Part shown: one piece after another, positions 13,501 through 21,665 of the stretch | Layout: every line of letters begins with the position of its first letter | How positions within the stretch are numbered: position 1 is the first letter of the stretch | Source of the DNA: Edolisoma coerulescens | Lineage: Eukaryota > Chordata > Aves > Passeriformes > Campephagidae | Reading direction: 5' to 3' | Length of the DNA: 64,000 nt | NCBI GenBank assembly: GCA_013397115.1 | Contig: VWZW01004757.1 | Span: forward strand, 445,596 to 509,595 | The notes under the pieces: model-generated | The model's input: only the letters and a program-made list of their open reading frames with translations | What the model was told of the DNA's origin: nothing | Database searches by the model: none | Translations under genes and position numbers: made by a program

Positions 13501-16327
13501 ACTGGCAAGTGTCCAATAGGTTCAAAAATAATGACGTGCAAATGAAAAGGTTGGAAAAACCCAAAGTTATTCCTTTTGGCAGTAATCTGGCAAAAGCTCT
13601 GGGAACGCAGAAAATATTGCAAGATAAATCAAGTGAAGACACTGTGAGGAAGTAAACAAAGGGATCTTTTCTCTTGACTGCTGGATGAACTTGTACCTTT
13701 CTTCATCATGTCCCGATCCAGGGCCACGTTCCTCTGGGCGAGATTCACCTCGGCCCGAAAATGAAAGCGTTTGGCTCTTTGTTCCTTCTTCTCAATTGCT
13801 TCCTGCAAAATGCAAAACAATGCACTCAAAACAGGAATCAACAAACTGCACCAAGGATACTTCGAATCTGCCAGACAGCAACGATTTATATCAATAATTT
13901 TATTAATTCTGAAGAGACCTGTAGGGTTCAGAATGTAGAAGTAGTTCACCAAAATATTTCTGTGCCACAGAACAGTTTTTGTGTAGGTCCAGCAATGGGA
14001 ATCAGGATGCATGGAAAACAAGGTGTCTTGGATAACACAGACTCCATGATGGAACAGGAACATTATCTATTCCTTACTAACAATTTTTATAAAAGAATCT
14101 CTTTAAAAAGAAGCATTTCTACCACAGGCAAAATCCATCTTTTAATATTATAGAGATTTTTCCCTTCGTGCTTTTTAAATATATACAAAAGTGTGAATTT
14201 GTTTCTCTGAGCATGAATTTAACACTGGAGAGCTGGCTCCAGAGAACTTTCTAGACTGGCAACTCAGGTTCCTCTTATGTAGCTCATGAGCAACAGCCTG
14301 CCCAGAACTCGTGCAATTTTGGAAACTGAGAAGCTCCTTGTTCTCCAGATTTTATTAGGAAGCATTATAGGTTCTTGGATCTTTGGAACACACACTGTGA
14401 TTCATGCCAGCTGTCTGAACACCAGGCTAAACCTTTGTGCATGTTGGGGAAGAAAGAAATTAAATGGTTCCACCTCTCCAGTGGCAAAAATGACAAAATG
14501 CTGAAGAGCCATAGCACAAAAATTACCTTGGAGGTTACATCTATTCCAGTAATGAAACTTCCAGCTTTGTTTTCATATCTCCTACTGGTGTCCTGAAACA
14601 AAGCAAAATGGGGATGAAATCTCAATGAGCACTGAAAGCAACAGACTTGTTACACTGAAAAAGACAGCTGATAATTCCTACAAGAATAGATCCCCTTTTC
14701 CTTGATTCCTACATCCCCAGACTGACAGGCACACAAGCAATAACTTTCTCTGATGTCAGTGAAAGTAAAAGCACATGAACCCGCCGGACCTTCCCTTACT
14801 GTAAGGATTGTTTCCTTTGACAGAATTTAGTTTCTATGTCAGCTGCTGCCAAGCTTTTTACTCTCTTGGCAACACAGGGAAAGTCGCCAGATATCTTTCC
14901 CAAGTAAGATTTCCACAATTTTGGGTTTGGGTATAATTTCCTTGTAAAACATGAGCAGATTTAACAGTGATACCTCACTACAGAAGTGTCAGTTTGCAGT
15001 TTTAATCTCAAAAAGTGAGAACACCAAACCACATCCACAATGAAACAAGTAACTTTTTATTCCTAACATTAATTCAACCCCAAATTCCAAAATACCAAGG
15101 TGAAACACTACTGTTTTGATACTGATAGAGGGTAAAAATGGAGAATGATGGAGGGAAAAAATGACAAATTTCCTGTCCATCAATCAGGACTGCTGAATTC
15201 AGAGAGGGACTAAACCCCACAGCCCCTGGACCAATGAGCCAGTTCTGTGCCCTCCATTGTCTGCATCTGTAAAATGGCACCTCTTCATTCTGACACCCTC
15301 AGCTGGCAAGAGTTTGGAGCTGGAAGAACACCTCTTACTTTCTATAGGAGTAAACGTGTTCTTTATACTTGTGCTGCAATAATTACTTTGGTTAAAGGAC
15401 CATTTCTAGAAGTAGGTTAGTTTCAGTTTAGAAAGACCAAAGAACACATGCAATCCAACAGCTTTTCTTAGTAACAGCATCAAAGTTCCTCTATTGCTGC
15501 CAAATGTTCCGAGTTACTAGAAAAAGGAAAGCAAAATAAACATGATTTTTAAAGTTGAAAACCCCCACTGTCTGAGGTTGACTCACGGAGCACAAGGAAG
15601 TAGAGCACGGTGCTGTCTCTCAGGCCACATGTTGGGTAGAAGCACAAGCACGCTGGGAGACCAGCTAATTAAAGATTAGCTTCCAAAACAATTTTCACCA
15701 AGTTTTGAGAGCAAAAGACTACTTAGGATTTTAGAACTCTGACCCATTTTTAGTTGTTAAACCTAATCCTACTAAAACTTGTACAGAAACAATCAGCGAG
15801 AGTGAAAAAGGGCAGAAAAACATCGGGAAGGAAACCCTCAAACCTCGCTCATGAGAGCCCACACTGCCAGCTCTGCTATTCCGCGGTCAGCCCCTGTTCC
15901 CTGCTCCCACAGGTATTCCCTGTACACTCTCCCACCCACTGCCTCCTCTACACCCCAACACTGCACCCCAAATCCTGTTCTCCACCGCCTCCTTTATTCC
16001 TTTCCTTCCCAAGCACATCCCGCCCGCCTCCTTAGGACTCGCCCCCGAGTGCCCTCATGTCCTCGCTCCCACAGCCCCGCTTTTCCCAACAATCTCCCCC
16101 AAAAGCCCTCACAGAGCGCTCAGACACCTCCACCCGCCGGACCCAGCCCCTCCTCACCCACACCTCTCGGCCCTCACCGGGATGAGCTCCCGCAGCGAGC
16201 GCCTCACAGGGATGGTCTCCAGCTCGCCCTCTTCCACCTCCATGGGCTCGGGCTCGGGGCCGCGCGGCTCCGCCGCGGTCGTGCTCGCCTCCGCCTTCAC
16301 CGAGATCCGCAGGCCCCGCACGGCCGN
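1320..16327 (-). CDS. NCBP3: NCBP3, nuclear cap-binding protein subunit 3 (13 coding exons, start codon missing)
   Basis: NCBP3 (C17orf85) binds the m7G cap and works with NCBP1 in an alternative nuclear cap-binding complex that supports poly(A) RNA export. Coding exons, in transcript order: 16178-16327, 14527-14592, 13697-13802, 12683-12808, 10190-10318, 7887-7960, 6898-7006, 6065-6164, 5612-5718, 4293-4578, 3354-3511, 2054-2218, 1320-1555. Every junction is GT-AG and the reading phase carries through all thirteen. The sum is 604 codons including stop, so about 604 residues with the missing Met, against about 620 in human as I recall. In order it shows an acidic N-terminus, an RRM-like fold with the WLDD motif (residues 145-148), an acidic Ser/Glu stretch, an Arg/Lys-rich middle, a poly-Glu run and a Ser-rich tail ending SGSDSES. 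The identification rests on near-identity to the remembered human protein. Confidence 0.97.
2054..2218 (-). CDS. NCBP3: NCBP3 exon 12 (residues 472-527)
   Basis: Encodes DVRQRLGKRPHSPE, a variable Pro/Ser linker, then REPISDVHSRLGIPKQDV and DTREKKSG. The two short RLG-containing repeats (VRQRLGKR and VHSRLGIP) are typical of the NCBP3 tail. Donor GTTAGT. Confidence 0.97.
3354..3511 (-). CDS. NCBP3: NCBP3 exon 11 (residues 419-472)
   Basis: Encodes NSMRADSIATSNIKNRIG, then KVADVRLLLEEKRQ, and ends TVKS. The segment KGSLEKVADV and the run NNTGPRQPN differ most from human. Acceptor TCTTTCAG, donor GTAATT. Confidence 0.97.
4293..4578 (-). CDS. NCBP3: NCBP3 exon 10: poly-Glu and Ser-rich segment (residues 324-419)
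   Basis: The largest exon, 286 bp. It opens LVNVPEEPI and runs into eight consecutive Glu codons (a TCC-type repeat on the plus strand). RVVVEYRDELQAF follows, then a Ser/Arg tract (RRSSASTSDSDE), and KMTMYADEVESQLKNIR closes it. The Glu run is a likely site of length variation between species. Confidence 0.98.
5612..5718 (-). CDS. NCBP3: NCBP3 exon 9: basic segment (residues 288-324)
   Basis: Encodes KRRYHSRRIHRDVIKKR then TLIGDDVGLTPPYKHRHSG. The Arg/Lys/His clusters suit nuclear import or RNA contact. The TPP stretch is one residue longer than the human segment as I remember it. Confidence 0.97.
6065..6164 (-). CDS. NCBP3: NCBP3 exon 8 (residues 255-288)
   Basis: Encodes DDKKELGAARRSQYYMKYG then NPNYGGMKGILSNSW, the Tyr/Gly-rich conserved centre of the protein. 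Acceptor TTTTTTGCAG, donor GTGAGT. The Trp codon is split TG/G across intron 8. Confidence 0.96.
6898..7006 (-). CDS. NCBP3: NCBP3 exon 7 (residues 219-255)
   Basis: Encodes LDALSQVEEDSLLRNDL then RPANKLAKGNKLFMRFATK. Acceptor CCCCCAAAG, donor GTAAAT. There is no ATG at its start, so it was found by splicing phase and similarity. Confidence 0.95.
7887..7960 (-). CDS. NCBP3: NCBP3 exon 6: acidic segment (residues 194-218)
   Basis: 74 bp encoding KQEESSDDETEEGEVEDDN then PSDVE, a Ser/Asp/Glu-rich stretch with casein-kinase-2-like sites. The donor is GTCAGT, a GT donor with C at +3, weaker than the usual GTAAGT or GTGAGT. Confidence 0.96.
7961..10189 (-). other. NCBP3: NCBP3 intron 5
   Basis: 2.2 kb of AT-rich intron between exons 5 and 6. 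I see no exon, transposon tail or stable hairpin that stands out. Confidence 0.7.
10190..10318 (-). CDS. NCBP3: NCBP3 exon 5: end of RRM-like domain (residues 151-194)
   Basis: Encodes NVVWLDEVTATRALINM, the last strand and helix of the RRM-like fold, then a charged linker rich in Lys and Glu. The exon begins with GTAATG straight after the acceptor CAG, so a donor-like string sits at the acceptor. The codon joined across intron 4 restores the Cys of SCNVV. Confidence 0.97.
10319..12682 (-). other. NCBP3: NCBP3 intron 4
   Basis: 2.4 kb, the largest NCBP3 intron. About 12.05-12.33 kb carries an LTR-like block, listed separately. Frames at 11513-11962 and 12265-12528 are open but show no family resemblance. 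The rest is unremarkable. Confidence 0.6.
12050..12330 (+). mobile_element. Possible solo LTR in NCBP3 intron 4
   Basis: In plus orientation the block has a TATA-like box (ATATAAAAG, about 12225), then a poly(A)-like ATTAAAG about 20 bp later, then a T/C-rich stretch ending near GTCCCCGGCA. Several CpGs occur in an otherwise CpG-poor intron. That order (promoter box, polyadenylation signal, short R/U5, CA end) resembles an avian endogenous retrovirus LTR. I could not find a clear 5' TG end or a flanking target-site duplication, so boundaries are approximate and the call is tentative. Confidence 0.35.
12683..12808 (-). CDS. NCBP3: NCBP3 exon 4: RRM-like core and WLDD motif (residues 109-151)
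   Basis: Encodes IPKVRLDTIYICGVDEM and then DIFAYFKEYPPAHIEWLDD. TIYICGVD sits where an RRM beta-1 (RNP2-like) strand is expected. WLDD (12690-12701) is the motif that experimental work on human NCBP3 ties to cap binding. Donor GTAAGT. No ATG-initiated frame covers this exon, so a simple ORF scan misses it; I found it by reading the minus strand. Confidence 0.96.
13697..13802 (-). CDS. NCBP3: NCBP3 exon 3 (residues 74-109)
   Basis: 106 bp encoding EAIEKKEQRAKRFHF through RNVALDRDMMKK, a basic charged helix-like stretch just before the RRM-like domain. It ends one base into the next codon at a GTACAA donor, a weaker match than its neighbours. Confidence 0.97.
14527..14592 (-). CDS. NCBP3: NCBP3 exon 2 (residues 52-73)
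   Basis: 66 bp in phase 0 at both ends. It encodes DTSRRYENKAGSF and ITGIDVTSK. Acceptor TTTCAG, donor GTAATT. Confidence 0.97.
14593..16177 (-). other. NCBP3: NCBP3 intron 1
   Basis: 1.6 kb. GC content rises steeply towards exon 1 (above about 15.85 kb), marking the edge of the promoter CpG island. No other feature recognised. Confidence 0.6.
16178..16327 (-). CDS. NCBP3: NCBP3 exon 1 (residues 2-51, ATG missing)
   Basis: Reads AVRGLRISVKAEAS and later EPMEVEEGELE and RRSLRELIP, then a GTGAGG donor. It holds the acidic N-terminal segment. The expected ATG would precede codon NCG (16325-16327), but the triplet there is CGA. The single N at 16327 is probably a collapsed assembly gap, so the true 5' end of the exon and the promoter are not trustworthy. 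Confidence 0.93.
16327..16327. other. Single-N assembly gap at the NCBP3 start codon
   Basis: One undetermined base lies exactly where the second NCBP3 codon begins. Upstream sequence on the transcript side switches at once to a GC-rich tandem repeat and has no ATG. A lone N in a scaffold often marks a joint of unknown size. Confidence 0.75.
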
Positions 16328-16336
16328 TCGAATCCA

Positions 16337-16535
16337 ACGCACCCCGAGACCCAGGGGACCCCCTAAGCCCAGCCCACCCCGAGCCCGGCGCACCCCCTGA
16401 GCCCAGCGCACCCCGAACCCGGCGCCACGCGAATCCAACGCACCCCTGAGCCCAGCGCACCCTGAGCCCAGCGCACCCTGAGACCCAGCACCCCCCAAAT
16501 CCGGCGTGCACCGAGCCCAGCGCACCCCGGGCCGC
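16337..16535. repeat. GC-rich minisatellite beside NCBP3 exon 1
   Basis: About eleven imperfect copies of a 16-18 bp unit close to CGCACCCCGAGCCCAG. One longer variant, CGAATCCAACGCACCCC, appears twice, near 16330 and 16430. The repeat has no stop codon in the NCBP3 frame, so it produces a spurious N-terminal extension from a GTG codon. It abuts the single N and is probably why the assembly broke there. Confidence 0.8.
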
Positions 16536-16679
16536 CCGGAGCCGGATAAGGGCCCAGGGGCTCAGGGTGGAGAACGGCCGCAGGGACGGGGCCGAGCGCG
16601 GCTGCAGCGGGCGGGAGGGCAGCCCCGCCGTGTCCCCGCGTACCCCCGACCCGGGGAAAGTCACACGGTGACTGAACAA

Positions 16680-18548
16680 ACACAGAACCTAAGTCCCTAC
16701 AAAGACTTTTTTTTAAACTATCCGAACTCTAATGTTCAATTTCCCCCTCCCCTCCATACTAGCGGAATGTTACACTTCTGATAAAATCAAACTAATTCTC
16801 AGTTCGCAGTTCTCCGCAGTGTTGTGTCCCATTGTTCCGTGGCTCAGTTATTCTCTTTGTCGCCCTGTCCCAAGGTGTTCAGGCTGTTCCAGGAGAGCAG
16901 CCCCGGCTCCTCCTGGCCTAAATAAACCACATGGTTTTACCAGTCCCCATGAGACAAGTTCTTCATTCCCCTAATTACACTAATCAGTTCCATTCCTGCA
17001 CATACAGCAGACCGGAGCCCTGTTCTAGCTGAGGAGTTGCTCCTGCCTTGGCATCATTATTTCACACCACAACTGCCAGGCTACACAGCCATATCCCATT
17101 GTCATTGTGTGTTATCATCACACCATTAAGAATTCCTACTACTTCTCCAGCTGCAGCACCCTTCCCCCCAGCTCAGGCTACTCCATGCCTCATTTCTGCA
17201 CATTTTACAAATAAACCCCCTCCAGTCCATCTCCTGTGATACGTCACTTTCCCTCTGAACTGATGGTACTTCCCAGGAAAATTCAAATTTAGACTTTGTC
17301 ACAAAGACATTTCCCAGCTGGCAGCATAAAGGCTCCTCCTCACACAGCATCCAGCAGGATCAAGAGATCATTCTACCCATCACTCACTCCAAGATTATTT
17401 ATTCTCAAGTGTCCACACAGAGTTTGTTACACAATGGCTCATGTCACCGTTCACCAAAAGTGCTACATTTGGTGCTGACACCCCACAGCAGCACCTGGCA
17501 GGAACTTCAGACACAGGTGGCACTTCCAAGCCAGGTGTGAACAGTTCTGGCAGAAGCCACATATGAGGTGAAGAAAAGGAATAAACAGGACACAGACACC
17601 TCCTGCAAGCAGCTGAGTCTGAACTAATTGCAAGAGGAAACATTTCTGTGGACGAAATGCTGTTTCTTCAGGTCACGGAGAAAAGAAACCAAGAGATGGA
17701 ACTTCTCCTCCTTTAGTTTTCATTTTCTAAGTAGGACACGCAGTATTGCCATGTGATCTAGACCAGCTTGACAAAGCCAAACCCTTCAAGGAACAGTTGG
17801 GACAGGGTTACGTGACACCAGGTCACCTTGCACTGTTGTCAGCAGAGAGCAGATGAACCTTTGGCTAACCCAGGTGTTTCCTTATTTTGTTTTAACATCC
17901 CTGAATGTCACCTCGGAGAGAACATTGCTGTACTACAGCCCTCAATGCCTGGCACCTTTTCAAGACTCACTCATTGAACCCAGCAAGAAATCTCTACTGA
18001 TTGACTGTGGTTTTAGACTGGTTGCCAAAGTTTTAGAGCTTCTTAGGAAAAAACAATCCCTGGCCAACTTGTAGGGACAATAAAATCACGAGAGGTAAAC
18101 CAAACCTGGGTACCAGTGGGGCTTTTGCTGCCAGGTGGGTGAATAGACTGTTTTCACAATATTTTACTTCTTCTTTCAGAATCTTGTTATTAACACGGAA
18201 TTCTTCAGAATTACAAGCTAATTTAGTTTTATTCTTCTGAGACTGTGCCCCAGAGCTTTGTTTTTCTTTCACATTCCTCTCTGTCTGCAATCCCTCTGCC
18301 TGTGAAAGATCACCTGAACTCTGAAAATGTTAATTTTTTTCAAACCTGTAGGAAGCAGGTTTGGGCAGAACTCTGCCTTGTTGTAGCCTTTGTGCAGCAG
18401 GGACGGGTCGAGGGTAATAAACTACTGAGGGATGCCGTTTTTAAATAAGGGAGGAAAAATAAATCTGGGAAAGGCTACCAGTCATTATCAGAAACCCTAA
18501 GTAAAGGATGGCTGTTGTAAATAAGGTGAGACAGTGACTGTAGAAGAG
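16680..18548. other. NCBP3-CRK spacer, proximal part
   Basis: Unique-looking sequence of mixed composition. I see no exon, RNA gene or full repeat. The frame at 17048-17239 is Thr/Pro-rich low complexity. Confidence 0.55.
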
Positions 18549-18549
18549 A

Positions 18550-18708
18550 AGCTGTGGACAACCCGTCCCTGGAAGTGATCAAGGCCAGGTTGGATGGAGC
18601 TCTGAACAACCTGGTCTAGTGGAAGGTGTCCCTGTCCACGGCTGGGGGTTGGAACTGGATGATCTGCGAGGTCCGCTCCATCCCAAACCATTCCATGATG
18701 CTATGAAA
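18550..18708 (+). mobile_element. CR1 LINE 3' fragment
   Basis: Shows the typical avian CR1 tail. GAAGCTGTGGACAACCCGTC is followed by a segment reading GATCAAGGCCAGGTTGGATG, then the terminal ACCATTCCATGATGCTATGA. It is 5'-truncated, as nearly all genomic CR1 copies are. Confidence 0.85.
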
Positions 18709-18776
18709 TCATTCCAGCATAAAAACACCCACAGGAGCCATTTAGAGCAGGAGCGTTATTCGTTTCCCGGTTTTGA

Positions 18777-18790
18777 CCACCAGAGGGAGC
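18777..18790 (+). promoter_or_regulatory. CTCF-like motif in the NCBP3-CRK spacer
   Basis: CCACCAGAGGGAGC matches the CTCF core CCASYAGRKGGCRS at 13 of 14 positions (A in place of the C at position 12). It lies between two divergent promoters, a common place for insulator binding. This is a motif match only. Confidence 0.4.
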
Positions 18791-18799
18791 TCGTGCAAC

Positions 18800-20043
18800 A
18801 GAAGTCCCAACGTGAGCGGAAACCAAAACCTGATGGAAAACACGGATTCCTGCAGTTTTGGGGTTCGGCTGAGAACAGGAGATGGGGACTGGCAAGGGAG
18901 GGGAAAAAAGAAGAGTCTGTGAGCCCTCAAAAAAGGAGACTTTTTTGCAGTGGTCTGGCAGGAGTCAGAAAAATGGTGAATTTTGCCCTAATAAAGTCTT
19001 GGTTGATTTGTTTGTTTGTTTGAGGTCTGTGAACACCGAACAGAACCGACACGTGTTCCTGCGGATATGATTTAACTCTCCTGCCGTGCTGGGCTCTCAA
19101 CAAGGCTCTGCAGCTTTTCAAACCTGTGAAAAACCCCTGGCAGTGTGTGTGCTATTCCTGCAGCTGGCCAGCAAACCCCCACACATCTCCACGGAAACTG
19201 GGACTGCCTTCCAAATGGATTACGGCTCGCTCCTACCTCCAGTCCATCTGGGGAGAGAACGGGATCAGCAGAGGAAGGATGTTCATTTGTGAAACCATTG
19301 GATAAGCTGAAATCAAGCACCTGGTGTTTTCTTACGGATTTGATGAACCACAGGCTCCCCACCTGTAAGACAGAATATTTTCTCCCTGGGATATTGTGAA
19401 GGTTAATACAACCCTGGTTATCTGACACAATGCCAGAGTCCCATCCAGGAGACAGCTACAGGGCCCTACAAAAAAGCAGGATATTGGGAGGCAGGGAAGA
19501 GCACAGCACCCTCACAGTCAGGGACAGCTGTGCTCTAACATTGTTTATGCAAGTGCTGCCACAGGGAGACCACACAGTTGAAAAAGCACATTCCTTTCTG
19601 GAAAAAAGCTCACAGAACTGAGCAGGGCTGGAGGAGAATTCTACACACACTGGCAGATATTACTCTGGGATTTAAGAGATCTTGGAGAACAATCTAAAAG
19701 TGGTAAATATTGCTCTGTTCTCACAAATGTAATTCTTAATTTGTGCATGCCCACACACACATGGCTCCTCTGAGGCACCAGTGCAACTTAAGCTGTTCCC
19801 TGTCGCAGACCTCTGTGGTAATGCAGCCAGTGAACTGCCCTGAATAAAATGAAACTTTTTCTTTTGCAGGGCTATTTTTAACCCAGAACAGCTCGTTGGC
19901 CCAATTCAGTGTGTAGTCCCATGAAAAGCAGCTGTGCTGGCAAGCCGTGGGGTTGGGAATATGTGGCTGGCAGGGAGGATGAGGACAGAAGCTGCTGGCA
20001 CAGCCCTGAAAGAAAACACCGTGAGCTGCAGCCGTTAATGTGC
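18800..20043. other. NCBP3-CRK spacer, middle part
   Basis: No gene recognised. It contains a short (TTTG)n run near 19007-19021. The two strands carry several overlapping frames of 60-118 codons, none with family similarity. Confidence 0.55.
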
Positions 20044-20476
20044 AGAATCACAGAATATACTGAGTGGGAAGGGACCCGCAGGGATCACCCATTCCAGCTC
20101 CTGGCCCTGCACAGACACCCCAATAATCCCACCTCTGTACATCCCTGGGAGTGTTGTCCAAACACTCCTGGAGCTCTGACAGCCTCGGGGCCGTGCCCAT
20201 TCCCTGGGGAGCCTGGGCAGTGCCCCAGCACCCTCTGAGAGAAGAACCTTTTCCTAATATCCAACCTAACCCTCCCTGGCCCAGCTCCAGCTGCTCCCTC
20301 AGGTCCTGTCCCTGGCCACAGAGAGCAGAGGTTGGTGCTGCCCCTCGGGAGGATGTTGAAGACCACAATGAGGTCTGACCTCAATCTCTCTTCTCCAGGC
20401 TGAACAAACCAAATGACCTCAGTCCTGTCTTGTAAGACTGTCTCCAGATCCTTCACCATCTTTGTAGGCTCCTCAG
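20044..20476 (-). mobile_element. CR1 LINE 3' fragment, minus orientation
   Basis: The left edge CAGAATCACAGAATATACTG is the reverse complement of a CR1 3' terminus. The body, read on the minus strand, follows the CR1 tail: a GAGAAGAGAGATTGAGGTCA-type segment, then GGTTAGGTTGGATATTAGGA, then GGTGGGATTATTGGGGTGTC. It meets the next CR1 copy with its 5' end. Confidence 0.88.
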
Positions 20477-20479
20477 GCA

Positions 20480-21040
20480 AGGAATGGTGTGGCAGCAGGG
20501 CCAGGGAAGGGATTGTCCCCCTATGCTGGGCACTGGCTAGGCCACACTTTGAGCACTGTGTCCAGTTCTGGGTCCCTCAATTCAGGAAGGACATCGAGGG
20601 GCTGGAGCATGGCCAGAGAAGGGAACAGAGCTGGGGAAGGGTCTGGAGCACCAGGAGCGGATGAGGGAGCTGGGGGGATGCCGAGCTTGGAGAAAAGGAG
20701 GCTCAGGGGGGACCTTCTCACTCTCTACAACTACTGGAAAGGAGGTTGGAGCCAGGTGGGGGTCGGGCTCTGCTCCCAGGGAACAAGGGACAGGACGAGG
20801 GGAAACGGCCTCAAGCTGTGCCGGGGGACGTTTAGGTTGGACATCAGGAGGAATTTCTTCACAGAAAAGGTCATTAGACATTGGAACCGGCTGCCCAGGG
20901 ATGTGGCGGAGTCACCGTGCCTGGAGGTGTTCAAGAAACGACCGGACGCGGAACTCTGATCTGGTTAACAAGGTGGTGTTCGGTCACGGGTCGGACTCAA
21001 TGATCTCAGCGGTGTTTTCCAGCCCGATCGATCCCGGGAT
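20480..21040 (+). mobile_element. CR1 LINE 3' fragment, plus orientation, next to CRK promoter
   Basis: Typical CR1 3' region. It reads GATTGTCCCCCTATGCTGGG, then GAGGCTCAGGGGGGACCTTC, then GGTTGGACATCAGGAGGAAT, then GGAACCGGCTGCCCAGGGAT, and finishes in the degraded tail TCAATGATCTCAGCGGTGTT. It is unusually rich in CpG for a CR1 copy, possibly because it borders an unmethylated island. Its 3' end lies about 110 bp from the CRE of the CRK promoter. Confidence 0.9.
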
Positions 21041-21268
21041 TCACTCGCCGTTTCCGCCGTTCCGAATTCCCACAGCGCGTTCCCGCCTTCCCGCCTCCCC
21101 CTCACAGCCCGCCCTCACACCGCCCCCCGCGCCCCGCCCGCGCGGGGAGATGACGTCACGCCTCCCCGCGTGCGGTCACGTCCGGTAGGTGAGGTCAGGG
21201 CCGGGGCCGCCATTTTGAGCGGCTCCGCGGGCGGCGGCGGCCGCGGGCGGGGGAGGAGCGCGGCCCCC
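21041..21268 (+). promoter_or_regulatory. CRK: CRK core promoter (CRE, GC boxes, YY1 motif)
   Basis: TATA-less, CpG-island type. It contains GC boxes (CCCCGCCCGCGCGG near 21133), a perfect CRE TGACGTCA at 21151-21158 and a YY1-type GCCGCCATTTTG at 21206-21217. YY1 motifs of this kind usually sit just downstream of the start site. That would place initiation roughly at 21160-21205 and give a 5' UTR of about 60-110 bp. Confidence 0.65.
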
Positions 21269-21665
21269 ATGGCCGGGCAGTTCGACTCCGAGGACCGGGC
21301 GAGCTGGTACTGGGGGCGGCNNNNNNNNNNNNNNNNNNNNNNNNNNNNNNNNNNNNNNNNNNNNNNNNNNNNNNNNNNNNNNNNNNNNNNNNNNNNNNNN
21401 NNNNNNNNNNNNNNNNNNNNNNNNNNNNNNNNNNNNNNNNNNNNNNNNNNNNNNNNNNNNNNNNNNNNNNGGCTGAGCCGCGCCGAGGCCGTGTCGCTGC
21501 TGCAGGGGCAGCGCCACGGCACCTTCCTGGTGCGCGACTCGGGCACCATCCCCGGCGACTTCGTGCTGTCGGTGTCCGAGAGCTCCCGCGTCTCGCACTA
21601 CATCGTCAACAGCCTGGGGCCGGCGGGAGCCCGGCGGGCCGGCGGCGAGGGCCCCGGGGCCCCGG
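21269..21665 (+). CDS. CRK: CRK exon 1 (residues 1-82), interrupted by 150 N
   Basis: Reads MAGQFDSEDRASWYWGR before the gap and LSRAEAVSLLQGQRHGTFL after it, ending in the Gly/Ala/Arg-rich SH2 loop GARRAGGEGPGAPG and a GTGAGT donor. The protein is contiguous across the gap when compared with other CRK proteins (WYWGR followed directly by LSR). Confidence 0.95.

Larger units (their letters stand above)
15850..16680 (-). promoter_or_regulatory. NCBP3: NCBP3 5' CpG island / promoter region
   Basis: A GC- and CpG-rich block spans exon 1 and its flanks, ending near 16.67 kb where sequence turns AT-rich. No TATA box is visible, as expected for a housekeeping promoter. The start site cannot be placed because of the gap and the minisatellite. 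Confidence 0.55.

Noticed and set aside
16032..16679. 215-codon minus-strand frame over NCBP3 exon 1
   Set aside because: It is in a different frame from NCBP3 and owes its length to GC-rich minisatellite sequence without stops.
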